A DNA stretch of 64,000 nt from Methylophilaceae bacterium LSUCC0401 (GTDB lineage: Bacteria > Pseudomonadota > Gammaproteobacteria > Burkholderiales > Methylophilaceae), in contig CP103442.1 in assembly GCA_024919035.1 (NCBI GenBank), positions 868,001 through 932,000 of the forward strand, in the 5' to 3' direction. The notes under the pieces are model-generated. The model was not told the origin of the DNA. It was given only the letters and a program-made list of their open reading frames with translations, and made no database searches. The translations under genes and the position numbers were made by a program. Of the stretch, positions 48,765 through 58,333 are shown one piece after another (position 1 is the first letter of the stretch; every line of letters starts with the position of its first letter).

Positions 48765-50599
48765 TGGCACTTCTTCAAATCTCAGAACCAGGAAAAAGCA
48801 CAGAACCTCATCAAAGAAGGCTATCAATTGGAATTGATTTGGGAACAACAAACTCTTTAGTAGCTTCAGTGATAAGCGGAATGCCCACAATCATTTCAGA
48901 TGGTGAACATCGCCTGATCCCTTCAAAAGTTTTATACCAAAAAAATGATGTTTTAGTTGGGCATGACATTCCAGAGCATAAAAATATAATTAGCAGCATT
49001 AAAAGATATCTAGGGAAAAAACTTAAAGATATTGATACCCATGCTCTACCTTTCAAAATAGATAAAGAACGTGAAGATATTTTTATACAAACACAACAAG
49101 GCCTCAAAAATCCTGTTGAAATATCATCTGAAATCTTAAAGAAATTAAAACAGATTGCGACTGAAAGATTTCAAGATGATATTTTTGGAGCAGTTATAAC
49201 TGTTCCTGCATATTTTGATGAAGGACAAAGACAGGCTACCAAGGATGCTGCTCAGCTTGCTGGAATAAATGTTTTAAGACTTATCAATGAACCTACAGCA
49301 GCCGCACTTGCCTATGGATTAGATACAAAAAAAGAGGGTGTCTATGCAATATATGATCTAGGGGGTGGTACTTTTGATATCTCTATTTTAAGATTTAGCA
49401 AAGGAGTTTTTGAAGTTTTATCAACGAATGGGGATGCCTCTTTGGGAGGTGATGATTTCGATCAAATCATTAAACATGAAATAATTAAACAAAATTCCCT
49501 TATACATCTTAACTCTGAAGACCATGAAAAGTTAAATAATATTGCAAAAATGATCAAGGAAAAATTGACTAAAAATGATCATTTGAGTGAGCAATTTAAT
49601 TTCAAAAATCATAATTTAAGTGTGAGCATATCTTCCAAAACCTTTGAAAATTTAACAATCAACCTTATCGATAAAACTGTACAATGCGTAAAAAATGCTT
49701 TATTTGATGCTGACTTAAATGTGACCGACATTGACGGAGTAGTTATGGTTGGTGGATCAACTCGAATGCCTGTGATTCAAAAATATATCCGACAATTTTT
49801 TAAACAGTCGCTATTAAATGACTTAAACCCTGATGAAGTGGTAGCCTTAGGAGCTGCTAGACAAGCTCAAGCCTTATCTGGACAGAGTGATGATGACACG
49901 CTTCTTCTTGACGTAACTCCTTTGTCTTTAGGAATTGAAACTATGGGTGACTTAGTAGAAAAAATTATCCCAAGAAACTCAACAATTCCGATTGCTAAAG
50001 CACAAGAGTTTACTACCTATAAAGATGGACAAACAATGATGAAAATTCATGTAGTTCAAGGTGAGCGAGAAAAAGTTTCTGAAAATAGATCATTAGCCGA
50101 ATTTATTCTTAAAGATATACCACCTTTACCCGCAGGTGCCGCAAAAGTGAGAGTAATATTCCAAGTTGATGCCGACAGTATGCTTACCGTGTCTGCAGAA
50201 GAATTAACCACAGGGAATAAAACAAAAGTTGAAGTTAAGCCCTCTTATGGTATCGATGATAAGTCTATTAGGAAAATGCTTGAAGATTCATTTATGAATG
50301 CGAATATGGATAAAGAATTTAGGTCTCTGGCTGAAATTGTTGTAGAAGCTAATCAAATCATAGAGTTAACTGAAAAAGCAGTTACTGAAGACGGGCATCT
50401 ACTCGATGAAAATGAGAACCATGTTATTCAAAAATCTCTATTGGATCTAAAAAAACAGATTAATTTAAACGATCCACAAAAAATTAAAGAAGCTATCGAC
50501 AAACTCAATAATGCAAGTACCTCATTTGCTGAAAAAAGAATGGATCACTCTGTTCAATCCGCTCTTTCTGGAAAAAATATTAACAACATAGATTATTAA
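48764..50599 (+). CDS. hscA: Fe-S assembly chaperone HscA
   Basis: A 611-residue Hsp70 specialised for IscU. ATPase motifs [49 protein letters not shown] and [10 protein letters not shown] are complete; the substrate domain begins near [17 protein letters not shown]. It releases clusters from IscU after HscB delivers it. Confidence 0.97.
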   Translation: MALLQISEPGKSTEPHQRRLSIGIDLGTTNSLVASVISGMPTIISDGEHRLIPSKVLYQKNDVLVGHDIPEHKNIISSIKRYLGKKLKDIDTHALPFKIDKEREDIFIQTQQGLKNPVEISSEILKKLKQIATERFQDDIFGAVITVPAYFDEGQRQATKDAAQLAGINVLRLINEPTAAALAYGLDTKKEGVYAIYDLGGGTFDISILRFSKGVFEVLSTNGDASLGGDDFDQIIKHEIIKQNSLIHLNSEDHEKLNNIAKMIKEKLTKNDHLSEQFNFKNHNLSVSISSKTFENLTINLIDKTVQCVKNALFDADLNVTDIDGVVMVGGSTRMPVIQKYIRQFFKQSLLNDLNPDEVVALGAARQAQALSGQSDDDTLLLDVTPLSLGIETMGDLVEKIIPRNSTIPIAKAQEFTTYKDGQTMMKIHVVQGEREKVSENRSLAEFILKDIPPLPAGAAKVRVIFQVDADSMLTVSAEELTTGNKTKVEVKPSYGIDDKSIRKMLEDSFMNANMDKEFRSLAEIVVEANQIIELTEKAVTEDGHLLDENENHVIQKSLLDLKKQINLNDPQKIKEAIDKLNNASTSFAEKRMDHSVQSALSGKNINNIDY

Positions 50600-50601
50600 T
50601 T

Positions 50602-50934
50602 ATGCCAAAAATTATTGTATTACCTCATGAAGAACTGTGCCCTGATGGAGATCTTCTTGATGCAAATCCTGGAGATACTATTTGTGACACCCTGCTCAAC
50701 AATAATATTGATATTGAACATGCATGTGACAAAGTCTGTGCATGCACCACTTGCCATGTGATTATTAAGGAGGGTTATGCCTCTTTGCCTCCATCCGATG
50801 ATTTAGAGGATGATATGCTCGACAAAGCATGGGGATTAACGCCTAAATCAAGATTGTCATGTCAAAGTATCATACAAAACGATGACCTCACTATTGAAAT
50901 ACCGAAATACACAATTAATTTAGCAAAGGAATAA
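50602..50934 (+). CDS. fdx: [2Fe-2S] ferredoxin Fdx
   Basis: 110 residues of the ISC ferredoxin. Cluster ligands: CDKVCACTTCHV and RLSCQS. It supplies electrons for cluster assembly. It is the last gene of the operon; iscX is missing after it and a terminator follows at once. Confidence 0.96.
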   Translation: MPKIIVLPHEELCPDGDLLDANPGDTICDTLLNNNIDIEHACDKVCACTTCHVIIKEGYASLPPSDDLEDDMLDKAWGLTPKSRLSCQSIIQNDDLTIEIPKYTINLAKE

Positions 50935-50962
50935 AAAAGGCTACTTAAAAAGTAGCCTTTTG
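50935..50962. terminator. Bidirectional terminator after fdx
   Basis: AAAAGGCTACTT / AAGTAGCCTTTT around a 4-nt loop, immediately after the fdx stop and 16 nt before the convergent membrane-protein gene ends. Confidence 0.85.
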
Positions 50963-50977
50963 GAAAACTTAAATCAA

Positions 50978-51661
50978 TTAATCACGGTTACCCATGAATG
51001 CTAATAGCAAATGAAGTAAATTCACGAATAAATTATATATATTCATATACAGAGCAAGAGTTGCCATGATGTAGTTTGTTTCGCCTCCACGAACAATTCT
51101 GTTCACATCAAACAGGATGAAGCCAGAAAAAATCAGGACTGCGATCGCAGAGATTGCTAATGATGCAGCTGGGACTTGAAAAAATAAATTTACTAGCGAG
51201 GCTAGAATTAACAACACTAAACCAATCACTAGAAATTTTCCCATAAAACTAAAATCACGTTTTGAAGTTGTTGCTATGGCAGACAGAACTAAGAATATGG
51301 ATGCGGTTCCACCGGCAGCCAGAGTTACAATTTGTCCTCCATTACTCATACTAAAAGCAAATTGCAGTATCGGACCAAGCATCACTCCAAGAAAAAATGT
51401 AAGTGCTAATAGAAAGACAACCCCTAAACTACTATTTCTATTAGCTGAAATAAGAAAAAATAATCCAAAAATACCTGCGAACATTAGCAAACTAAACATG
51501 ATTGGGCTTTGTGCAGCAAAGCCAAAACTCATACTCATACCTAATAGAGCCCCAATTACTGTTGGGATGAGCGAAAAGCCTAATAACGCATAAGTGCTTC
51601 TTAGAACTTTATTGCTCTGAATCGCAGATGACGAAGAGGCAATATTAAAGTTATCTTGCAT
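50978..51661 (-). CDS. Bax inhibitor-1/YccA family membrane protein
   Basis: A 227-residue protein with seven membrane segments. The family motif region near the C-terminus (FSGFILFDVNRIVRGGETNYIMATLALYMNIYNLFVNLLHLL) matches BI-1/YccA, in which the aspartates act as a calcium/pH switch. YccA is a substrate and modulator of FtsH in E. coli. It is a single-gene transcript. Confidence 0.9.
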   Translation of the reverse strand: MQDNFNIASSSSAIQSNKVLRSTYALLGFSLIPTVIGALLGMSMSFGFAAQSPIMFSLLMFAGIFGLFFLISANRNSSLGVVFLLALTFFLGVMLGPILQFAFSMSNGGQIVTLAAGGTASIFLVLSAIATTSKRDFSFMGKFLVIGLVLLILASLVNLFFQVPAASLAISAIAVLIFSGFILFDVNRIVRGGETNYIMATLALYMNIYNLFVNLLHLLLAFMGNRD

Positions 51662-51726
51662 AAAATTTTCCTTTACAAATTAATAAGTTAAACACACACA
51701 TAGATTATATAACATAACTAAAAGTT

Positions 51727-52752
51727 TCAATAATTTTCAACAAAACTCTCTCTGATCATAAAATGTTTTACTTCATCTAAAGTTAAATTATCAAAGCGTA
51801 AGTTTTCGTTTTTTGCTTGATTTAATCGAATTTGTTTAAAATTTTGTGGTTTGACATTTTTTGGCTTAACTTGATCAAGGAGCTTATCAACGGTATTAGG
51901 CTCATTACAAATTAATACAATATTGCATCCAGCATTAAATGCCTCCATGACGCGATCGTAAATATCCGGAATATAGTCCGCAACCCCTCTCATACTCAAA
52001 TCATCTGATATCACTATTCCTTTAAATTTTAAAATTTTTCTCAAGTATTCTAAAATCCATTTTTTTGAAAGGCTAGCAGGCCTAGTATCAACCTGATTGT
52101 AAATTACATGACTTGGCATTAATGCAGCAATGTCATCATTAATAAAACTTTTAAAGCAATTTAAGTCGTCAGACATTTCTTCAATCGTTCTTAAATCTGT
52201 TGATATTTCATGATGAGAATCATTAGGGATAAAACCATGTCCAGGAAAATGTTTCCCAACAGCTGACATACCTCCAGCATTTAGGCCATTTATAAATTGT
52301 TTTGCCAGATAAATCACTATCTGTGCATTATTTGAAAAAGATCGATTACCTATAACACTACTTTTTCCATAATTAATATCCAAAACGGGTGAAAAATTTA
52401 AATCTATTCCAACCTCTCCAAGCTCTTTGGCAATAAGCCATCCTGAATATCCAGCCAATCTTAAAGCTAGGGTTTGATCTTGATTAAAAATATCTCCTAA
52501 TTTGCCCATTGATGGTAATAAGAAAAATTCTTCCTTAAATCTTTGCACCCTCCCTCCCTCATGATCGACCGATATAAGCAAATCAGCTCTGACTAACTTT
52601 ATTTGTTTAATTAACTGTAATAACTGTGCTTTGTTTTTATAATTTCTTGAAAAGAGAATAACCCCACAGACCAAAGGGTGTGAGATTCTCTTTATATCTT
52701 CCTGCGATAGCTCATAGCCTACAACATCAATTAAAATAGAGCTTTTTAGCAT
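51727..52752 (-). CDS. nagZ: Beta-N-acetylhexosaminidase NagZ
   Basis: A family GH3 cytoplasmic enzyme that removes GlcNAc from anhydro-muropeptides in murein recycling. 341 residues from the ATG at 52750-52752, which overlaps the previous stop as TAATG; an upstream in-frame ATG at 52764 is also possible. Motifs: SVDHEGGRVQRFK, GKHFPGHG with DSHHE (acid/base His) and the nucleophile Asp in VISDDLSM. It ends the ten-gene dsbB-nagZ run. Confidence 0.93.
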   Translation of the reverse strand: MLKSSILIDVVGYELSQEDIKRISHPLVCGVILFSRNYKNKAQLLQLIKQIKLVRADLLISVDHEGGRVQRFKEEFFLLPSMGKLGDIFNQDQTLALRLAGYSGWLIAKELGEVGIDLNFSPVLDINYGKSSVIGNRSFSNNAQIVIYLAKQFINGLNAGGMSAVGKHFPGHGFIPNDSHHEISTDLRTIEEMSDDLNCFKSFINDDIAALMPSHVIYNQVDTRPASLSKKWILEYLRKILKFKGIVISDDLSMRGVADYIPDIYDRVMEAFNAGCNIVLICNEPNTVDKLLDQVKPKNVKPQNFKQIRLNQAKNENLRFDNLTLDEVKHFMIRESFVENY

Positions 52753-53459
52753 TAAAGTTTCCATGTAAAAGGATTGAAATTTGTTCTGTGATCATAATGA
52801 TCAATGCCTTCTTTTGTTTTTAGGAAATTGATTATTTTGTAGATAAAGGGGGTGAAAGCAACCTCTACCAAAGTTTTTGCAAAGAATTGGGCAACTACAA
52901 CAAGCCAAATTTTATCATTTGGAATCACACCTGAGTTGTAAAATGCGAGTGGATAAAAAATAATGGAATCTACTCCCTCCCCTGCTATCGTTGAAGAAAT
53001 AGTTCTTAGCCACAAGAATTTTCCTTCAGTCCATATTTTCATCTTAGCCATTACCCAAGAGTTAACAAACTCCCCAACAGCAAAAGCAATTAATCCGGCT
53101 AACGCCACTCGCCATGCCGACCCAAAGGCAATTTCATAAACCTCTTGATTATCCCAAAAGGGTGCGGGTGGAAGAGCCACGATCATCCATGCCATAAATG
53201 ATGCAAATGCTAATCCAGCAAATCCAGTCCATATAACTCTTCTGGATGCACTATACCCATAAACTTCAGTTAAGATGTCGCCAAAAATAAAGGAGATAGG
53301 AAAAAATAAAACTCCAGCTCCAAAGGTAATTGTTCCAATTAGAGGGAGATCAAGTTGTGAAATTTTTGCAGGTCCAATAATATTCGCTGTAATTAGTACC
53401 GTAACAAATGCCGCCATAACCAAGTCATAGTAACGATAATTTTTACGGAGTTTACTCAT
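52752..53459 (-). CDS. yhhQ: Queuosine precursor transporter (YhhQ/VUT family)
   Basis: A 235-residue membrane protein with about six membrane segments. FGAGVLFFPISFIFGDILTEVYGY and the inner GEFVNSWVMAKMK and DSIIFYPLAF are those of the YhhQ family, which imports preQ0/preQ1. If the host takes up queuosine precursors, tRNA queuosine would not need full synthesis. It overlaps the next permease by 8 nt. Confidence 0.9.
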   Translation of the reverse strand: MSKLRKNYRYYDLVMAAFVTVLITANIIGPAKISQLDLPLIGTITFGAGVLFFPISFIFGDILTEVYGYSASRRVIWTGFAGLAFASFMAWMIVALPPAPFWDNQEVYEIAFGSAWRVALAGLIAFAVGEFVNSWVMAKMKIWTEGKFLWLRTISSTIAGEGVDSIIFYPLAFYNSGVIPNDKIWLVVVAQFFAKTLVEVAFTPFIYKIINFLKTKEGIDHYDHRTNFNPFTWKL

Positions 53460-54231
53460 TGATATATTTTTTTAAACCTGCGCCGATCACATTAAAAGAT
53501 AGAATCATCAGAATCATACACAGAGAGACCACAATCACATAATGTGGTGCTACTAATAAATAGTCAATACTATCTCTAAGCATTCCGCCCCAAGATGGAA
53601 AGGGCGAAGACAAACCTAGACCAAGAAATGCCAATCCTGCTTCAGCTACAATTAAATTGGCGATTGTAAAATTTAATTCAACTGACAAAGGTGCCAAGAT
53701 GTTAGGGATGATATGTTTAAGAATAATTCTATTTCTATCTGCTCCCATCAGTATAGCTGCTTTAACAAAATCAGATTCTCTAATTGATAAAGTTTTACTT
53801 CTTGCTATTCTGGCAAATCCAATCCAAGCTGTAACACTTAAGGCAACTAAGATATTCCAAAAACTCGTTTCCAAAAAAGCAGCTAACGCAATAATTAAAA
53901 GAATTCCAGGAAATGCTTGAATTATAGTCATCCCGCTAGTAATAATTTGATCAACAGGTCCCCTAAAGTAACCTGCAATACAACCTAAACAAATTCCAAT
54001 CAAAAACGAAATGGATGTTGCTAAAACAACAATCTCAAAAGAAACTAAAAAACCATTAATCAATCTTATCAAGATATCTCGACCATAATCATCATAGCCA
54101 AAGAATCCACTGGTGCCTGGTGGTTTTAAAATTAAATCAAAATTCATTCCATAAGGATCCCACCCTAAAAAACTATTCATAACCACAAGAATAAAAAAGA
54201 GTGATGGAAAAATTAGTCCAATTTTATTCAT
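53452..54231 (-). CDS. Peptide-type ABC transporter permease (DppC/OppC family)
   Basis: A 259-residue inner-membrane permease with about five membrane segments. The EAA loop is seen as EAGLAFLGLGLSSPFPSWGGMLRDS, typical of DppC/OppC. The substrate is likely a peptide. The ATPase subunits (OppD/F) are not in the window. Confidence 0.9.
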   Translation of the reverse strand: MNKIGLIFPSLFFILVVMNSFLGWDPYGMNFDLILKPPGTSGFFGYDDYGRDILIRLINGFLVSFEIVVLATSISFLIGICLGCIAGYFRGPVDQIITSGMTIIQAFPGILLIIALAAFLETSFWNILVALSVTAWIGFARIARSKTLSIRESDFVKAAILMGADRNRIILKHIIPNILAPLSVELNFTIANLIVAEAGLAFLGLGLSSPFPSWGGMLRDSIDYLLVAPHYVIVVSLCMILMILSFNVIGAGLKKYINE

Positions 54232-55150
54232 GATAAGTTTTTATTCTTGGATCTAATTTTAAATATATGAATTCAAGGATAAAATTAATAGTTACATAAC
54301 TAATTGCTATAAAAAAAACAGCAGCCTGTGTAATTGGATAATCGCGCTGATGAATTGAATCAATAAGAAGTTTACCTATTCCATTCCAACTAAAAATCAT
54401 TTCAGTAATGATAGTTCCTGACAACAAGCCTCCTAACTGAAGACCTATGGCCGTAACAATTGGAAGACTGATTAATTTTATGACATGAGTAAAATATATA
54501 TAGGATAGATTTAAACCTTTTGACTTTGCAGCGATAATAAGAATAGAATCTTTTAGCTCCTCAGTAGAATCCATTGTCATTTTAACAAGATACGCAATAA
54601 AACCTATAGATAAAGTTGCTGCTGGTAATAATATAGAGGATGGTTTTTCCATGCCGCTTACTGGAAGAAAATCTAAAAATATCGCAAAAAATAAAATTAA
54701 AATCGGAGCTAAAATAAATGATGGAATAGCAATTAAAATTGCATTTATCCATTTCGTTATTTGGTTTAAAAAGCTGCTATTCAAATACGATATAAAGAGG
54801 CCTAAAGGAATACCAATAATGACTGCCATTGAAACTGATAAAATTGCCAATAAAGCTGTGTTTACTAGAGCTGGTTTGAGTAAAAATAGAACATCAATAT
54901 TTTGATGAATTGACAGACCAAAATCTAATTGAAAAAGATTTTTTAAAGCTTTAAACACTTGCTCAGATACTGATAAGTCTAAGCCAAGATGTTCCTTAAT
55001 TTGATTAACATCAGCAGAAAAATTACTTTGACCGACAAGAAAATCAATTGGATCACCAGGAACAAGGCGAATTAAAAAAAAAGTTATCAAATAAACAGAA
55101 AATATTAAAAGTAAGTAATGAAAAATTACTTTTAGCCAATAACTATTCAT
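54224..55150 (-). CDS. Peptide-type ABC transporter permease (DppB/OppB family)
   Basis: A 308-residue permease with six membrane segments. The N-terminal LITFFLIRLVPGDPIDFLVG is the DppB signature, and the EAA-type loop is GGLLSGTIITEMIFSWNGIGKLLIDSI. It pairs with the DppC-like gene just downstream (8-nt overlap) and the binding protein two genes upstream. Confidence 0.91.
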   Translation of the reverse strand: MNSYWLKVIFHYLLLIFSVYLITFFLIRLVPGDPIDFLVGQSNFSADVNQIKEHLGLDLSVSEQVFKALKNLFQLDFGLSIHQNIDVLFLLKPALVNTALLAILSVSMAVIIGIPLGLFISYLNSSFLNQITKWINAILIAIPSFILAPILILFFAIFLDFLPVSGMEKPSSILLPAATLSIGFIAYLVKMTMDSTEELKDSILIIAAKSKGLNLSYIYFTHVIKLISLPIVTAIGLQLGGLLSGTIITEMIFSWNGIGKLLIDSIHQRDYPITQAAVFFIAISYVTINFILEFIYLKLDPRIKTYHE

Positions 55151-55610
55151 TAATCAATACCCTCTCGCCTATAGAGACCAGCTGGAACAAACTAATGACA
55201 TCATCATTCAGCATTCGAATACACCCATGAGATGCAGCTTGACCAATTTTATCTTCTTCATGTGTTCCATGAATGTAAATAAATCTTTGCATCGTATCAA
55301 CATTTCCGAGTCGATTAAATCCAAGCTGTGTTCCAGATAGCCATAATATTCTTGAAAGAATTAAATCATTAGAATCATAATGTTTATTTTTATTCCAAAC
55401 ATCACCTGTCCATCGTCTTGCTTTAAAAATTCCATATTTGGGAACATCCATTCCAATTTTGGCACGAACAATATGTTCACCGAGAGGAGTACAATAACTA
55501 CCCTTAATTTGTCCCAATCCACGACCTGATGAAGAAATTGAAAAAATAGTTGAGAGGCCATTTTTTCCAATATGTTCAAGAGTTTGATTTTGAATAAAAA
55601 TGTTAATCAT
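55143..55610 (-). CDS. YkuD-domain protein without signal peptide (possible cytoplasmic LD-carboxypeptidase)
   Basis: A 155-residue L,D-transpeptidase-fold protein. The catalytic motif is HGTHEEDKIGQAASHGCIRM (His and Cys). It has no signal peptide or membrane anchor, which argues against crosslinking in the periplasm. Cytoplasmic YkuD enzymes such as Acinetobacter ElsL act as LD-carboxypeptidases that trim tetrapeptides during murein recycling. Its place between a peptide-binding protein, peptide permeases and NagZ fits this. The reaction is inferred. Confidence 0.82.
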   Translation of the reverse strand: MINIFIQNQTLEHIGKNGLSTIFSISSSGRGLGQIKGSYCTPLGEHIVRAKIGMDVPKYGIFKARRWTGDVWNKNKHYDSNDLILSRILWLSGTQLGFNRLGNVDTMQRFIYIHGTHEEDKIGQAASHGCIRMLNDDVISLFQLVSIGERVLINE

Positions 55611-57030
55611 TTTTTCTTATATGATTTAAATCGGTCCAACTTCCATCAAGATATAAACGATAATTACTAATTGAGGGGAGTGTTGCCATAAAATTTCCCT
55701 CAAACCATAAAGGTAACATTAAAATATCCTCATGCATCAGAGCAACAACTTTTTGCCAATTATTTTTTTCTAGGGCATTATCAATTAAATTGTCCATTTC
55801 TAAGCTGTCATAAAATCCACGATTTAATCCAAAAGGAGGAGTCATTTTAGAAAAGAAAATTTGTTTATATATTTCCGGAGATTTCAATCCAACCCAGCTT
55901 AAAGAATATATTTGAAAGTTTCCGTTTTGAATATCCTTATAAAAAGTACTCCAATCAAGACTTTTGATTTTTAGATTAATGCCTACCTGTTTTAATTGAG
56001 ATTGAATAACAGTCGCTATTTTTATTCTAAAAGGATCTGTTGATGTTTTAAGTTCTAAGTTTATAGGGAGCTGATAACCAGCGTCTACTAATATTTGTTT
56101 ACTTAACTGAGGATTAAAATCATAACTTTTTAATTCTGAATATGCCCAATGCTCCTTGGTTAAAAGTTGATTTGCTAAATTAGTTTGTTCATTAAAGAAA
56201 TACTGAATAATTTCTTTTTGGTTTATTGCATGAGCAATGGCTTTTCTGATTGCTTTATCTTTTACTAAATGATCTTGATGATTAAATCCAATGTAAGAAA
56301 CATTACTTCCTGATTTTGTTTCCGTATAAATTCCTCTTTTATTTTGGAGCAATTTTATAATTGGTAATGGAAGATCATTTTGTAATAAATCAATCTCTCG
56401 ATTTATAATCTTCAACGCCCTTACTGAAGGATCTTTAATTTCAATAAACTTAACCATCAAACCATCTGCTCTTTCTAACAAAACATTAGGTTTTGTTTCC
56501 AAGATTTTAAAATTTCCTGATCCTAAAGATGATAATGATAAATCCACCCCTAATTCTTTAATATTATAAGGAATGATGGGCAGGCAAAGCTTGTTTAGAA
56601 AATATGGATCATTATTTTTAAGTTGAATCAGAATGTTATTTTTTGATAATTGAATTGATTCAATAATATTTAAGTCCTCGTGAAACTTTGATAAAGGATT
56701 ATCAATATTAGATTGAATGCTAAACAAGATATCTTTTTCCGTTAATTTTTGTCCATTGGAAAAAAATTTATTAAATTGCTTAATTTTTAAAAGATAACGT
56801 TTATCGTTAATTTTCTCATATTCGATAAAATCTGATGTCAGGTTAAATGTAAAATCTAAATCAAAAATTTTCTCATATACCAAGTCAACAATTTTTTCTG
56901 AAGCAGCATCACGGTTTAAATGAGGGTGAAGATTCTGAGGACTTTGTGCTATGCCAAATTTTACTGTTTCTGAATATCCAACTACTGAAAATAATGAAAC
57001 AAATAAAAAGATAAAAAATTTATTTGTCAT
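55603..57030 (-). CDS. Peptide-binding protein of an ABC transporter (SBP family 5)
   Basis: A periplasmic binding protein of about 475 residues. I start at ATG 57028-57030, where a signal peptide opens (MTNKFFIFLFVSLFSVVGYS, cut before E); an upstream TTG at 57054 adds eight residues in the rlmD coding end. KFGIAQSPQNLHPHLNRDAASEKIVDLVYE is the family-5 opening. It overlaps the YkuD gene by 8 nt. It should bind peptides, perhaps murein peptides. Confidence 0.88.
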   Translation of the reverse strand: MTNKFFIFLFVSLFSVVGYSETVKFGIAQSPQNLHPHLNRDAASEKIVDLVYEKIFDLDFTFNLTSDFIEYEKINDKRYLLKIKQFNKFFSNGQKLTEKDILFSIQSNIDNPLSKFHEDLNIIESIQLSKNNILIQLKNNDPYFLNKLCLPIIPYNIKELGVDLSLSSLGSGNFKILETKPNVLLERADGLMVKFIEIKDPSVRALKIINREIDLLQNDLPLPIIKLLQNKRGIYTETKSGSNVSYIGFNHQDHLVKDKAIRKAIAHAINQKEIIQYFFNEQTNLANQLLTKEHWAYSELKSYDFNPQLSKQILVDAGYQLPINLELKTSTDPFRIKIATVIQSQLKQVGINLKIKSLDWSTFYKDIQNGNFQIYSLSWVGLKSPEIYKQIFFSKMTPPFGLNRGFYDSLEMDNLIDNALEKNNWQKVVALMHEDILMLPLWFEGNFMATLPSISNYRLYLDGSWTDLNHIRKND

Positions 57031-58333
57031 ATTCAAATACTGAAATGGATTCAATATGTGAAGTGTTTGGAAACATATTTAATATTCCAGACCCTTTAAA
57101 CTTATAGCCTTTTTCAAAAACTAAAATATTTGCATCTCTTGCAAAAGTTGCTGGATTACAAGAAATGTAAACAATTTTATTAGGCTGAGAAGTATCCGGT
57201 GAAATCAGCTGAATTAATTGCATTGCACCGTCTCGAGGAGGATCAATGAGCCATTTGTTTGATTGCTTATGCCTTTTTAAATATTGGTTATTAAGTTCAA
57301 ATAAATTCTGAAATGTGAATTGAACATTATTTAACCCATTAAGCTTTGCATTTGCTTCACCCAACTTTACCAATTGCTCACTTCCCTCAACACCCTCAAC
57401 CCGATTTGCAAACTTTGCTATTGGAAGTGTAAAGTTTCCCAGTCCTGAAAAAAAATCAGAAACAATGTCCTCTGAGCTAAGATCAAGCAATTTAATAGCC
57501 TTGGTAATCATAAGCTCATTAATAAATGGGTTAATTTGAATAAAACCAGTTGGATCAAACTCAATATTTAAATTAAATTCATTTAATCGATAGCTAATTT
57601 TTTTCTCTTGTTGATCATGAAATAAAGGTTTAGCAGTCTCAGGTCCTTTTTCTTGAACCCACACTTCAATATTAAAATCAGACTGAAATTGCTCAAATTT
57701 ATTAATATCGTCCTTTGTTAGTTGGTCAAGAATTCTAAAAATAAAAATGTCTCTTTTTTGATTTGAAGCATACTCAATTTGCGGTATTTTATTATAGATA
57801 GATAAATTTTTAAGTAGATCTTTTAGTGGCTTTATGGATTTTGAAATTCTCTCTGGCAATATTGGGCACTGATCCATATCTGTTAAAAAATGCGTTAATC
57901 GCTCATTGAATCCTACCAAAACTTTATCTTTTTTTTCTACGAATTTAGCCCTTAATCTAGCTTTATGTCTATAATTTAAAAAACCTAAGGAAACAGGCTC
58001 AAAAACTATTTCTGGTTTAACTTTACCTATGTGTTCTAAGGTTTTAAAAAATGCTTGGTGCTTAAAATTTATCTGGGCATAATTTGAAAAATGCTGCATT
58101 GAACATCCGCCACATTGAGTATAGTGCTCGCAAGCAGGATCGGTACGGTCTGGAGAAGGGTTAGTAATTTTAATCGCAGCTGCATAGTAAATATTTTTTT
58201 TCTTTTTTAAAACATTAATTTCAACTTTCTCACCAATCAAAGCATTGTGAATAAAAAAAGTTTTATCTTTATTTTTTGCAACACCCCTTCCGTCTTGATC
58301 AATATCAACAATCTCTAGAAGCTCATCACTCAT
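57020..58333 (-). CDS. rlmD: 23S rRNA (uracil-1939-C5)-methyltransferase RlmD
   Basis: A 437-residue SAM enzyme. An N-terminal TRAM domain (IVDIDQDGRGVAKNKDKTFFIHNAL) precedes a [4Fe-4S] cluster motif (CEHYTQCGGCSMQH). SAM site DFFSGLGNFTLPIAKFA, DPPRDGAMQ and the catalytic ISCNPATFARD follow. It depends on the Fe-S machinery encoded at 44-51 kb. Confidence 0.93.
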   Translation of the reverse strand: MSDELLEIVDIDQDGRGVAKNKDKTFFIHNALIGEKVEINVLKKKKNIYYAAAIKITNPSPDRTDPACEHYTQCGGCSMQHFSNYAQINFKHQAFFKTLEHIGKVKPEIVFEPVSLGFLNYRHKARLRAKFVEKKDKVLVGFNERLTHFLTDMDQCPILPERISKSIKPLKDLLKNLSIYNKIPQIEYASNQKRDIFIFRILDQLTKDDINKFEQFQSDFNIEVWVQEKGPETAKPLFHDQQEKKISYRLNEFNLNIEFDPTGFIQINPFINELMITKAIKLLDLSSEDIVSDFFSGLGNFTLPIAKFANRVEGVEGSEQLVKLGEANAKLNGLNNVQFTFQNLFELNNQYLKRHKQSNKWLIDPPRDGAMQLIQLISPDTSQPNKIVYISCNPATFARDANILVFEKGYKFKGSGILNMFPNTSHIESISVFEYDK

